Part shown: piece by piece, positions 1 to 12,399 of the stretch | Layout of the letters: every line of letters begins with the position of its first letter | How positions within the stretch are numbered: the first letter of the stretch is position 1 | NCBI RefSeq assembly: GCF_030445035.2 | Contig: NC_080673.1 | Coordinates: 191,809,216 to 191,873,215 of the forward strand | DNA length: 64,000 nt | Source of the DNA: Dasypus novemcinctus | Taxonomy: Eukaryota; Chordata; Mammalia; Cingulata; Dasypodidae | Direction of reading: 5' to 3' | The notes under the pieces: model-generated | The model's database searches: none | The model's input: the letters and a program-made list of their open reading frames with translations, nothing else | Told to the model about the DNA's origin: nothing | Program-made: the position numbers and the translations under genes

Positions 1-214
1 AGAAGAGTGTTTGGTCCTTGACAAGTCATCAGTAATGTTAGCTAACACTGACTGAGAAGTCAGGAAGTGTATAATACCTTTGAATGTATTTCTGTCCTAA
101 ATGATAGGTCTATGTCAACTTTTAGGGTTTGTCTTAGCTTTCCAGATGCTAAGATAAATACTGAGCAATGGGTTGACTTAACAGTAATTTATTTTTTCAT
201 GGTTTTGGAGGCTG

Positions 215-660
215 GAAGGCTTGTTTCCCCCATGGTTGGTAGTTTTCTGGAGGTCTTGTCACTGAGCAAAAGTGGGTTTTTCTGTCCTACATGCTCCAGT
301 GACCAATTCCTGAGACACTGGGATTTCAAAGAGAGAAAGAGTTTATTGCTAAGTGCAAAGCTGGAGAGCAGGTAGCCTATGGGCCTAAAAATCTATCTCC
401 CAGAACTGCAGTAATTCTGATAGTTTTTTAGCAGCAAAACGACAGACAGGTTTATGCTGATGAGTCTAGTGGCTTGGCATGATAAGTTAGAGATGATCTA
501 ATTACTGAGCATGTTCTGATTATTATATGCCTAGTCCTTCATTAATATATTAATATATTGGGGGCTGTTTTGTGATCATAAGAGAGGGGAGAGAAGTACA
601 TGTGGGGGCCAATTACAGGATTTTTACAATCACAAGATAAAGGTTATTCGTTTTATAATT
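215..660 (-). repeat. Endogenous-retrovirus LTR-like fragment
   Basis: Read on the minus strand, the stretch around 323-345 carries an AATAAACTCTTT-type polyadenylation/R-region signature, typical of old retroviral LTRs. The flanks have the expected mixed composition. There is no internal coding region. The borders and family are uncertain. Confidence 0.4.
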
Positions 661-1817
661 ATTATTAAAGATCATGGCACCTGGGTTCTAGTTTAGTGAA
701 TTTCAGTAATTTCAGGTATTTACTTTTGGCTATTTTACAATATATTAGAAAGTAAAAAAGGAAAAAGCATCTATATAATGATTCAGTAAACATAATCATT
801 TGTTGCTTCTTAACCCCGGGTTACAGTCTGACAATCCTTGGGATTCCTTAGATTTCTCTTCACATGGAGAAGCCCCCTCCTTTCTCTTCCCATTTTCAGC
901 TGCCTTCCGACTTCTAGTTCCTCCCCACGGTTTCCTCTTTATAAGGCATCAGTAACAGGATTAAGGCCCATTCTGATTCAGTTGGCCGTACCTAAACGAA
1001 AAAGAACATCTTCAAAAGGTCCTATTTACAATGGATTCACACCCCCAGGAATGGATTAAGATTAAAACATGTTTCCCTCATTAGGGCACATACATCAACC
1101 TACCACCATATTTTAGGGTTTAAGTAATTATTTTTGGAAAGACTCTATGGAGTCTTTCCAAAAGACAACTGACTCCCACCAAGTCTTTGCTGTGCTGAGT
1201 GGAGGTGGGGTTAAGCAGAATTCTAGCTATTGAAGAAATGGGTTCAAATCCCTACTTCTCTGGACAAGTGTCTGAGATTCTCACGCCTAAGGTTTCTATC
1301 TGTCATACATAGAATTGTTATATGGACAAAATGAAATAGCACACCCAGATCACCTAGCACAGGCCCTGGCAAATGGAAGGCAATAAGTCAATGGTATTCT
1401 CTCCATACAGTCTTCTAGCAATTCTATTTCTAGTAATGCATCCTCTGAAAATAAAATATGATTCTGGCTACATTCTGTTCTCTATGTTCTCTGATGTGTT
1501 TCTGTGTGCCTCATCTGGCACTCATCTATTAAGCAAACATCTAAGTGTTTTGAGCACACAGTGCAAGGCACTGTGTGTGTGTGGGGGGGGTGGTAGTGGT
1601 GAGGGAACCTTTACAGAGATGTATACTACAGGATCCTGCTCTCAAGAAGGCACAATGGAGTGAGGATGGTACTTTTCAACTGAGAGTAATCCCCACCCGG
1701 GGTGATATTTGGATGACATTTGGGGGAAAGAGGACAGGGGCCGCTGCTCTCTCTTCGCAACTAGCAGGAAGACAGCAGGGATGTTGTAAATCTCCTTCAA
1801 TGACCAGGACACCCCTC

Positions 1818-2367
1818 TGTCTGAGTTTGCCACAGGGCTGCCCATGCAAAGTACTGGGAATGGGGTGGCTTTTATAATGGGGATTTATTTGGGGTAAAGG
1901 CTTACAGTCCTAAGGCCCTGAAATGCCTAAATCAAGGATTCAGCAGAGATACTTTCTCACCAAAGTCAGCTACTGGTGATCCTGGTGTCCTGCCATGTGG
2001 CAAAGCATGTGACAGCTGACCTCTGCTGGGGTCCGTGCCTTCGCTAGGCAATCAGGCATATGCTCATTTCTTTGTCCTTGAGTTGCTCCACGGGCCCAGC
2101 CTCTTGGGGGCTTTGTGCTAAAGCTTCGGCTACAAGTGATCCTCGAGTCCTTTCTCACACGGCAGGGTCAAAGATGGCAGCTTCCTTTCTCTGTGCCTCT
2201 CTCTGCGTCTCCCTTTACATATAGGTCCAGAAAGAGGACGGAGACCCAACCTGAGTCATGCCTTACCGATGCAGTCCAATCAAAAGGGCTCCACACACAC
2301 AGGAATGGGTTAGTTCAACAACATAATCTTTTTCTGTTTTGGGATTCACCAAATTCAAACTGTCACA
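1818..2367 (-). repeat. Solo LTR-like repeat (family A)
   Basis: In minus orientation it begins TGTGACAGTTTGAAT and ends near a CCAAATAAATCCCC polyadenylation-like block at about 1885-1900. TG...CA ends plus AATAAA near the 3' end suggest a solo LTR. A diverged relative lies at about 54985-55787, and its 5' part resembles the arms of the palindrome at 13692-14031. No clear 5-bp target duplication was found. The Repbase name is not known to me. Confidence 0.55.
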
Positions 2368-2904
2368 CTCCCCATCACAAAGAATCATGGGCTGCAAAAC
2401 ATCAGTGGAGCAGTGGAGGAGAAACCCTATGTTAGGGCACAGGCCATGGGAAGGAAAAAACCCTGATATACAAGGAAGCAGATGCCAGGCTCCGTGGGTG
2501 GGTGCTCAAACACGGACCTCTGATATTATTCTCAAATGGGGGCTTTGGGTCCCTAAGATCCAAGAACAGGACTAAAAGACTTTACAACATTAAAGTTGTG
2601 TCCCTACTTCACCAAAGGCCTGCTGTGCTTATGTATTTTTTAGTACTCTTCTAATCAGTTCCCATACTGTATTTTTTGCTTTAAAAGTCTTAATGCGTGA
2701 AGTGTAACACTTGAAATACAGTGTACTACAGTTTTTGCATCACTCTTTTGGTGATTTTTTATTTTAAAATATGCACAAAAATGGATATTTAAATATCCCT
2801 CTGGTCCCTCAAAATGGAAGAGGCCTGGGCTCCAATATCAAGAGGCCCAGTGAGTTATAATAGTGAAAAGTAGTAGTAAAAAATCAGTAACGATCAATTG
2901 GCAA

Positions 2905-3095
2905 TTATTGGGCTCCTAATACACGTTACAGTTCGCTCTAAGTATTTTGTATTATCTTTTCCCAAACCCTACCCGCACAGACCGTTATTATGCCCATTTT
3001 CCTGGCGAGGAAACTGAGGCACAGAGCAGCTGAAATTGCTTAGGGTCATACAGCTATTTAACAGTAGGGCCAGGCCAATAGGCTTCAGAGCCCTC
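2905..3095 (-). repeat. MIR SINE, antisense
   Basis: The stretch contains GAGGAAACTGAGGCACAGAG at 3008-3027, followed by a diverged version of the MIR stretch toward the tRNA-like end. This is the classic MIR core in antisense orientation. It sits about 100 bp upstream of the QDPR CpG-rich promoter. Confidence 0.65.
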
Positions 3096-3189
3096 ACTCC
3101 TATTAAGTGCAAAAATACATTGTCTGTGGTTGGCTTGGTCTCCCAACGGGCTGGGTCTCTTGAGCACTGGGGCCGTCTACACTCGCGCA

Positions 3190-3720
3190 CACCTGCTCTC
3201 TACCCCTCCTGCCCTTGGCGCAGCATCTAGCATACCGCCGTAGCGGCGGGCGGCGGGGCCTTGCGCGAGCACCTGGCGGGGGGGTGGCCGTGCCATCAGA
3301 GCTTGGCGGCGCGCTAGGCGGCAGCAGCGGACTCGCAGCCGGGCGCAGCCGCCGCGCGGCCCCTCTTGGCGGGGTCAGCCCCTGGGGGCGGGGCGAGGCG
3401 TGCCGAGGCGCCGAGCCCGGGCAGGGGGCAGATCCAGGCACAGCGGCCCCGCGGGTAGCAGCGGGATGGCGGCGGCAGCGGCGGCGGGCGACGCGCGCCG
3501 GGTGCTGGTGTACGGCGGCAGGGGCGCGCTGGGCTCCCGATGCGTGCAGGCGTTCCGGGCCCACAACTGGGTAATTGCGGGGGCTGGGGTGCAGCCGGGT
3601 CTCCTGCGAGAGGCGGGCAAAGTGCCCGCGGCACTCTCCCCAGGCTGGGTGGCGGCTGGGCACGACGGTGTGGTTCCGGGGCAGGGCGGCCCTCGGATGC
3701 ATCCCGGGAGGGCGATCTGG
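3190..3720 (+). promoter_or_regulatory. QDPR: CpG-island promoter of QDPR
   Basis: This stretch is very GC-rich and dense in CpG, unlike its surroundings. It spans the 5' untranslated region, exon 1 and the start of intron 1. A GC box (GGGGGCGGGGC) lies at 3384-3394, about 75 bp upstream of the start codon, and no TATA box is visible. This is the usual architecture of a broadly expressed housekeeping gene with dispersed transcription starts. The exact start site cannot be read from sequence. The long reading frames seen on the opposite strand are by-products of the GC content. Confidence 0.75.
3466..3570 (+). CDS. QDPR: QDPR exon 1 (residues 1-35)
   Basis: The start codon is at 3466, followed by an alanine run ([12 protein letters not shown]) encoded by a short GCG/GCA repeat. 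The exon carries the first beta strand and the dinucleotide-binding loop VYGGRGALG, then the start of helix 1 ([10 protein letters not shown]). The donor site is GTAATT at 3571, in phase 0. An in-frame ATG does not occur between the upstream GC box and this codon. The context GGGATGG is acceptable, and the residue count fits the family only with this start. Confidence 0.95.
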
Positions 3721-6700
3721 GAGAAATTGGGGGTCCTGTGCATCCCGACGTAGGAGCTTGCAGGTGCGTGCACAGCCCCACCTCTCTGTGCCTGCTTTGG
3801 AGCGCGCGCACGCTTGGCCCTAGGTGCGGGACCTTGGCTCTGTAAGATGGGTGGGAGGGTGGTGTGCTCCTTCTGCCTCGGCAAGGTCCAGAAACTCGTG
3901 CTTTGACTTAAGGAATATTCCAGAATAGGTGGAAGAGAACGGAGGAGGAGCGGGGAAGAAGGGCTCGCCTTTCTAGCTCTCTGGCCGTGAGCTGATTACC
4001 CAGCGCCGGGACCGCAATGTCCTCAACTGTAAAATGGGGTTAAGGGGTTAAGGGGTTTACCCCAGATGGGAGTTGCGAGGATTAAATGAGATAATTGGTG
4101 CCATTGTATGTAAATGACCTGGCATGTGGTAAAAACCGTTTTGAAATGCTGGCTGTTAATGGTATTCCTGTTCTGTAGCCGCTGTTGGACCTATCGGTTT
4201 AAAGGCACAGCCCTGCAAATGCTGGCTGCTGCTCTGCTTAGCAAAGAATATTTCAACGACTTTGCATAGTTAGGAACTCATCCCGGATGGCAAGTAGGAG
4301 CCGAGGGAAAGGGCAGTCAGCCCCCTACCCCCTGCAAGGCTCAGCACCTTCCAGGTGGAGAACACAGGCCAGGTCTTCTGGTGCAGCTGTCACTTGCTCC
4401 GAGTCCACACTGGCACTCTGGGGAGCTTTTCTGGGCAAGGGATTCCCCTGGGACCAGAGAGAGAGGGTCTCAGGGTTTTCTTCTTACCCTGAACCTGGTG
4501 TGGGACAGCCGTCTAAGGGGTTCCTCACACCTCCTGCTACCTGTCATCCACCTGCTAGGAACCTAGGAAAACAGCGATTCTGGGGCACCCAGCCAGGTCC
4601 TTTAGCTGGATGTTGGGCAATGGTGATGATGCACCCCACAGACCAGAGCCCCTACTTATTCTTAATTTCATTTAATTCCCCGCAGTAACCCTAATGCAGT
4701 AGATCCTGTGGGAACCTGGGTGTTACAGATGTGAAAATTGTACTTTCCCCTCACAAGGGGCACTTTGATTTACCTTTGACCTGGCAGGAATCCCAGTGCT
4801 AACTTACCTTTGACCCAGCCCCACCTCCCCTTCAACCCTAAAGACTTCTTTGTCCCAGAATCCCTGTGGCTTAGAAGGGTGAGTGTTGCTGAATGGAGGC
4901 CGTGTTCGTTCCAGCTTGTGGTAGAGATATTTATCTCTGGGGCCTGGGAGCTTTCTGAGAAAGAACTGCGTGTCCTTGTGCCAGGAGTATTCACACCCTC
5001 CATTTCAAGGAATTCTCACACTAACCCTGGGAGGCAGCTTTTAACAACCGCGCTTTACAGGTGCGCAACTGTGAGAGCTGATGTGTGGCAGAGCCACGGT
5101 CAAGTGTGTGTCTGAGCCCCCACCCACACCCGCCCCAGAGGCTCGAGGCCAGGGTCAGCCAAGACCATACCATCTGGTTTTGTTCACTCCCAGGGCTAAG
5201 AATGCTTGTTACATTTATAAAGGGTTGGAAAAAAAAAAATCAAAAGTAGAATAGTATTTTGTGAAAATTGCATGACATTCACATTTCAGTCTCTCAAGTT
5301 TTATTGGCACACAGTCACACTCATTCACGTATCCATTGACGATGGCTCTTTTCCCGCCACGACAGCGGATCCGAGTAGTTGCCGGCAAAACCTAGACTGT
5401 TTAGGATCTGGCTCTGCTCTAGGGCTTCTCTGGAAATGCCAGGTTTGGCTTTTGGAGGTGATGTGGAGGCAGGATGGGCTAGGGTGAGGGGTGGGCGGGT
5501 TAGGGTTAGGGCGGACAGCCCTTCGAGGCTGGCGGTCAGCTGCTAGTCCCTTTCTCTGGTGGGGTTCATTTGATCCTCTTCTCTGTGTCCCCTCCCCCAT
5601 TTCTGGGTATGGATCTTTTCTTGAATGACACCTTCCTTGGCGCTTCACCAAATCCGTTGTCTCCTTTGCTTCAGTGGGTGGCCAGCATCGATGTGGTGGA
5701 GAATGAAGAGGCCAGTGCTAGCGTCGTCGTTAAAATGACAGACGCCTTTACCGAGCAGGCGGACCAGGTAATTCCAGAAAAGCCCCCAGACAGTGGTGGT
5801 TGGGAGCCCCGAGGGCTTTCCACTGACTCTGTCCCCTCTTTTTTATACTGTTTCTAATTATGAAACCCATTTATGTTTATTGAGGAAAATTTGGAAAAAG
5901 CAAAAAAACCCCAAAAAACAACAAACAACCAAGAAGATAATAAATTCCCCATAGCCAGTCTGCTCTTAACCTTTTGGCCCATTTTCTTGTCTTCTCTGTT
6001 CATGTATTGTGTTTATTAGTTTGATAATTTTGTATGCTATATTTTGTGGCCAGCCTTTAAAGAATTTAACATGGTAACTAAAATGCTTCTCCAGATCACT
6101 TAAAGAGAAAAGAAAAACCATACCTCTTTGTAGACATTGTATGTTTTTATTTTATGGATTGACCACAATTTATGTAGTTTTTGCCTGTTGTACATTTAAG
6201 TGCGTTTTTTTTCAGTTATTTATTACTTTTTTATACCATTTTCAAGAATGTGTTGCACTCATCTTTGTCTGCATCTGATTATTGAGGACACATTCTGAAA
6301 ACTGGAGTTACCAATTCAAAGCACAAACACTAACAGAACAGGTTATTTTGAATTCTAAAATGTGCCTGTTGTAAAACGAGAAGTCAGACAACACTATGTG
6401 AGTACATAATGAACTGAGAGACGCCCCCTTCTCTCCCTGGGATGGCGTCACTTCCTGGAAGGCAGCACTGTTAGGAGTTGGGTTGATGTCTTGGTGTAAA
6501 TATCTTGGGTGCTATGAAGTGATTTTTCCCTTTCTGTAAAAGCTGTTTGGATGAGCTGCCCTGGAGTTCTGCTCTTTGCCTGGGCCTCATGCCGGCACTC
6601 CTGCCTTCACTCCCAAGGAAGCCTCCACTTAGCCCTTTGTGGGATCGCACAACCACCCAGTGAGGCAGGTGCTGCGTGGTGGTGGTCCCACTTCACAGCC

Positions 6701-9700
6701 AAGGAGACCGAGGTTTCTGGGATTAACCGCCTTGCCAACAAGCAGGTCGGTGATAGAGCCAGGGGTGTGGGTCTCTTTACAGGAGCGCCACTCTTTACAG
6801 GAGAGTTCAGGTGCCGCTGGCCTCTAAGTGCATCTGCTTTTTATTTACTTAATTCTCTGCCACTCTTCTTAGCAGCTGCTGCAAGCCTGATGCTTTATGT
6901 CCTTCGCTAATTTTTTTAACAGCGATTTTTAAAAATTGCAGAAGTGATGAATGTACAGTGTAGAAAATACAATAAGTAAACAGAAGGGGAAACTCATTTA
7001 TAGTCCCTCCAGGCAATTAAGATTTTGTTATATTTCCTTCCAGTCCATCTCTCCAACCACACGCAGAAGTCCAAACATTCAAAAAATAAAACGGTGAGGA
7101 TGCTCAGCTGCTCTTTCTAAAGTGTCAGGTTGACATCAGAGCCAGTTGACTTATTCCAGAATATAGATTTTTGGTCTGACTTTTCTTAATATCCTATTGT
7201 TTCCTATACATAAGTGGACTGGCCTTCCTAGATTTCATAGGAAAATGTGACCTAGCATTGCTCTGTGCCAGGCACCAGTCTACGTGCTTTATTTACATTA
7301 ACTCAATTACCATAACAACTCCCAGAGGGAAGGTTCTGTTTTTATCTCCGCTTTAGAAATGGGGAGCCTGAGGGGACAGAAAGGCTCTGGAATTGTCCAA
7401 GGTCAAACAGACCTAGGATTTGAACCCAGGGAATGCTCATAACTGTTCTGCTCAGCTGCCTCTCAGCAGAATTGCTTCTTGTGAATGAGGTAGTAAAAGC
7501 TAAATCTAAATGGGGGGCAAGCACCTGGACCTGGATGGCAGCAGCCCTCCTGGGTAGAGTCTCTGCCGTTCCTATTAACTGCAGGTTTCTGATGTTCATG
7601 TGGAAGTTGTCCCTACTGGGGACAGCTTGAATATACTGTGCATCTTATTTAAGACAAAGAGTGAGAAGCGGTCTAATTATAAGCTGGACTTTAAAAGTCT
7701 CTAGCCCTTTCCCTGCTCCTACTCAGATAAGAATTTCTGGACCAACTATATGACATCCAATTTTTATTTTTAAAGATCTGGAAGAGGAAATTTAATCCTA
7801 ATTGTGGGTAAAATTAGTCCCCCTGGGCAGGGAATGCACCAGTGGCAGGAGATGATGAGGTGAGAACGGCATGGAGCCTATAGAAAACTGTTGGGTGAAA
7901 GCAAAGAGCAAAATTTAAGGGGGGAGAAATTTAAAAATATTTCATTTTTATTATAAAAGTAAACATGTCATAAAGAAAGAGGCCAGAGAGGGGCTTTGTT
8001 TCTGCTGCCCCATCTTCCTAAAAGGTAGACATGCTGGGGGTTAAGCACTGGTTCTGTGCACATGCAGATGTCAGGGGAGATAATCAAATTTCTGGCAGCT
8101 GGGATTTGGGCTCCTGGAGGACATGACGAAAGAAGGAAGGGAGGGGGCCCGGGGGCAACCAGGGTAACAGGGAGGTCAGCAGATGATAAATCAGGGTTAG
8201 TTAAGAAACTCAAGAGGGGAGGCTGGGGGAAATTCAGGAAAAATTGGTCTTCATTGCAGAAGCATTCTCTTTGAAGGAGTAACTATCGAGGTCTCAGAAA
8301 TTGCTAGGAATGGAGGTGATGGACTGAAATGTTCCTGCAGGGAGAGGCCCACTGTCTGGATTTAAGTCTTAAGAATTGGACTGATCTTACTGAAGCAATT
8401 TGGAGGCATCATCTCAGCCATTCCAGAGAAATATGGAGAAGGGTAGTGCTTGGTGGCTAGAATTGCTTGTCTTGCCAGATTTTTGTTTTAATGAGTTATA
8501 ACAAGAGGATGTGTGTGTATTTTTAATACTTTAAAAATTTCAAACAAAACACATTAAAATGAAATCGCAGGTGCCCATGTCTCAGTCTCAATAATTACCA
8601 GCATTTGTGCCACGGACTGTACTTTTAATCGTGTTTGCTTTTTCTTGTAACTGCTCTTTGGGGTTTTCTTTCAGAGATGCAGTAAAAGGGATTTTGTATT
8701 GGGAGGGACAGTGGAATCCATCACTCACATCACCTGTGATTTGCAAAGAAAGCCTGGAATGAAATAGGCCAGAATGTTAGCGATAGCCAAAGAAGCTCTG
8801 GGTGATTTTTATTTTAACCTTTTCCTACTTTTCTTTATTTTTTGATTTTGCAAGTGCTTAAGTCCCCATCCTTCAAACCGTATATAAGTAGGCTCATAGA
8901 TTGCTCTATGAAATGCAGTTAGGCTTACATATCCAAATGTTCATCAGAGATCGATCTTTCATCTAATTTTTAAAATGTTAATTGCTACATTCTATAAAGT
9001 GGCTTAAAAAGAAGAGGAAAAATAAACTGAGTTATCTGCAAAGACTATGTAAAGTCTATGTCGGTTTTTCTTACAGTTTGTGCATCTTTTTGTCCCCTTT
9101 GTTTAAGGTGACCGCTGAGGTCGGAAAGCTCTTGGGTGAAGAGAAAGTGGATGCAATTCTTTGTGTGGCTGGAGGATGGGCTGGGGGCAATGCCAAATCC
9201 AAGTGTGAGTCCTTTTCACTAATTGCTTATTATGCTCTGCTGTTTGTCCAGGTGACACTGAAATATTCTGAAATATTTATAACAGTTCTATGAGGTAGAG
9301 ATTGAGTCCATTTTATAGATGAAGAAAGAGCTTCTGTGGAGGGTGGCTAGGGGAGGGGCACACGGGAGATGAAGTTTAGGGCAGCAGCAGAATGAAATAA
9401 GCCTTGTTTCTGCCCCAGTCTTCTAGAGCTTGTTCCCTTTCAGGAATTGGAAATATAGAGGAAATGGAGAGGTGTTCTGAAGGTCGCAAGAATTCAAAAT
9501 TGGGAAGCAGCTGTAGCTCAAGCAATTGGGCTCCTGTCTACTACATGGGAGGTGCAGGGTTTGATACCCTGGACCTCCTGGTGAAGGCAAGCTGGCCTGA
9601 GTGATGAGCTGGCCCATGTGGAGTGCTGGCCCACAGGAATGCTGCCCCACACAGAGTGCTGCCCCACGCAGGAGTGCTGGCCTGAGTGGAGTGCTGGCCC

Positions 9701-12368
9701 ATGCAGAGAGCTGGCACAGCAAGATGATGCAACAAACAGACACAGAGGACAGATAATAAGAGATGTAGCAGACAAGGGAGCTGAGGGGGTACAAGAGAAT
9801 GATCACCTCTCTCCCACTCTGGAAGGTCCCACGATCTGTTCCTGGAGTTGCCTAATGAGAATACAAGCAGACACAGTGGAATGTGTAGCAAATGGACACA
9901 GAGAGCAGACAACGGGGCAGGAGATAAATAAATCTTGGGGGAAAAAAAGCTCATAATTGAGTTTTTATTAAAGCCAATGACATTTTCCAACTTTTTATTA
10001 TGAACATTGTTAAAGGTGAAAAACCAATTCAGTGAACATCCTTATGCATTCTTTTGGGGAACATCATCCCCAAAATGTTCAATAATGAACATTTTGCTGT
10101 ATTCACGCTCTCTTTCTTGCGTGTGCACTGTGTGTGTATTTTTTTGTTAACCATTTGAAAGTGAGTTGACACATCACCATATTTATTTTAGCATGTGTCT
10201 CCTAAGGATAAGGTCATTCTTCTACATTACCACTGTGGTCACACCTAAGAAAATTAATAGTAATCCCATGAGGTTCATAATATCCATCCTGCATTCAAGT
10301 ACTACAATTTATTCTATTTCTTTTATAACTTTTTCCCCCCTAAACTTGTTACTCTCAAGTTTGCATTTTGTTGTTGCTTTTAGTCTCTTAATCTAGAGAC
10401 TTCATTTTCCTGTGATAGACATTTTGGCAAGCCCAGGGCAGTTTTCATATAGAATATTCCACACTCTGGATTTGTATGGCCATTTCTTTAAGTCATCATT
10501 TAACTTGTTCCTCTTTCTCTGGTGTTTCCTGGGAACTGGAATTTAGGTCTAGAGCTTAGATTAGGCTCCATATTTTTAGGGCAGGAATTCTTTCTATGAG
10601 ATGTTGTGTACTTTATATATATATATATTTTTAAAGATTTATTTATTTATTTCTCTCCCCTCCCCCCCCCCCTCACCCCAGGTGTCTGTTCTCTGTGTCT
10701 ATTTGCTGCATCGTCTTTGTCCACTTCTGTTGTCAGCAGCACAGGAATCTGTGTTTCTTTCTGTTGTGTCATCTTGTTGTGTCAGGTCTCGTGTGTGCGG
10801 CGCCATTCCTGGGCAGGCTGCACTTTCTTTGGCACTGGGAGGTTCTCCTTATGGGCGCACTCCTTGCATGTGGGGCTCCCCTATGCGGGGACACCCCTGT
10901 GTGGCAGGGCACTCCTTGCGCGCATCAGCACTGTGCATGGGCCATCTCCACACGGGTCAAGGAGGCCCGGGGTTTGAACTGCGGCAGACTTAGCCCAGTG
11001 GTTAGGGCGTCTGTCTACTTTATATTTTATTATACTGGGTGACACATCACATCAGATTACCCATTTTTGATGACACCAAGTTTGATGCTTGGTTCAGGTG
11101 GTAACCACCAGACCTCCATTGTGAGGGTACATTTTCCCATTTGCAGTTAATAAGTGACCTGTGGGATGATATTCTGGCATTGTGTGAACATCTTGTTCCC
11201 CAAGCACCTTTTGCTTAATGGTTTTAAGCATCCATTCATGATCCCTGCCTGGATCTGTTACCACTTTAGGGGGTGGAAAATGATGGTTTTTGAATTGTCT
11301 TCCTTCCACATTTGTTAGCTAAAGCCATTGATTTTCGGTGAGAGCAAGTAGTGGTAAAATGTGGATCCATCAATTTTTATTTCTAGTCCTTTTTAGCAGG
11401 GAAATGCAATACCGTGATTATCACCTCCAGAAGATCCTGTATCAGGAAGACTCTTCTTTCTAGATCATGCTTACAGCTTCATGGGGGCTCTGGGTGCCCT
11501 GGAAGGGTTAACGGGGCCAACTGCTGAGTTGGTGATGTGATGTTCCCACTTGGTCCCCTCACACATCTGGCAGGGCCAGATGTCTAAAACAGGTGTGAAA
11601 TGCTGGGTATTTCAGCTTTCCTCTAAAGAGATTTAAAAATTGGCACTAAGTATTTAGCCATTAAAATTGTAGCTGAGAAAAAGCCCTCTTTATGGCCAAA
11701 TGGTTATAGTCCCTCAGATTTTCAGTAGAGGTAAAACCTGATTTAGGCCTAGGTTCTTACTGCAAATCTAATGTCCTTCATCAAACAATCTTTGCATTAA
11801 AGTCAGCCTGCCAAATCTACAACAATCCTCATTTACTGGCTAACATTTACCCGCTTCCTGGGAAGAAAGCTGCGCCGCAGGGGACCATGTAACCTGGATT
11901 TGAACCCAGGTCTCTGACCACTGGAGCTCGGTGCTGTTGTCTTAGACTTTGTTGTAGTGTGAGAGTGCTTCCTTCAGGGTAGGGCTGTGGGACTGGAGTT
12001 TACCTTTTGGTTTCTTTACTGAGGTCAGATTTTTTTTTTCTCAGCTCTGTTTAAAAACTGTGACCTGATGTGGAAGCAGAGCATATGGACGTCCACCATC
12101 TCCAGCCACCTGGCCACCAAGCACCTCAAGGAAGGAGGCGTCCTGACCTTGGCCGGTGCCAAGGCTGCCCTGGATGGGACTCCTGGTAAACCTCCATTCC
12201 CCGTCCATGGAATGGGAATGCTCATGCTTGCTCACTGGGGCTGCTGGACATTTCAATGAGATGAGGACTGTCGAAGTACTTTTAGCTCCCGAGTAGCTCT
12301 ACAGTGGTATGGACTTTGTTTCCTTTTAGGCCCAAATCTTTTTTAGGGGAAGGAGATCTGACTCTTTT

Positions 12369-12399
<31 letters not shown>

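Larger units (their letters stand above)
1..3180. other. QDPR upstream flank, no gene seen
   Basis: No exon or long conserved reading frame is recognisable on either strand. The stretch holds an LTR-like fragment (about 215-660), a short TG/G run near 1571-1590, a solo LTR-like repeat (1818-2367) and a MIR (about 2905-3095). In other mammals the neighbour on this side of QDPR is CLRN2, transcribed divergently. No CLRN2 exon was seen here, so it would lie to the left of the window. Confidence 0.6.
5768..9107 (+). other. QDPR: QDPR intron 2
   Basis: The 3,340-bp intron ends with a TTTGTTTAAG acceptor. It contains two antisense MIR pieces (about 6640-6775 and 7245-7430). Several AT-rich stretches (5840-6380, 6900-7080 and 8500-8640) look like worn ancient repeats that I cannot assign. 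No extra exon is apparent. Confidence 0.75.
9205..12044 (+). other. QDPR: QDPR intron 3
   Basis: The 2,840-bp intron ends in a strong T-tract and CTCAG. It contains a sense SINE (9502-9949), an old antisense L1 3' end (about 9995-11340) and a second SINE nested in that L1 (10619-11015). The remaining 11340-12040 shows nothing recognisable. Confidence 0.8.

Noticed and set aside
1-3000. CLRN2 exons expected upstream of QDPR by mammalian synteny
   Set aside because: No matching reading frame is visible on the minus strand in this stretch; the gene probably lies outside the window.
3103-3884. Long minus-strand reading frames of 165-199 codons over the QDPR promoter
   Set aside because: They result from high GC content with few stop codons. 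They are Pro/Arg/Ala-rich, overlap exon 1 and show no recognisable domain.
5498-5513. Telomere-like GGGTTAGGGTTAGGG
   Set aside because: Only two units, within a G-rich stretch; chance is a sufficient explanation.
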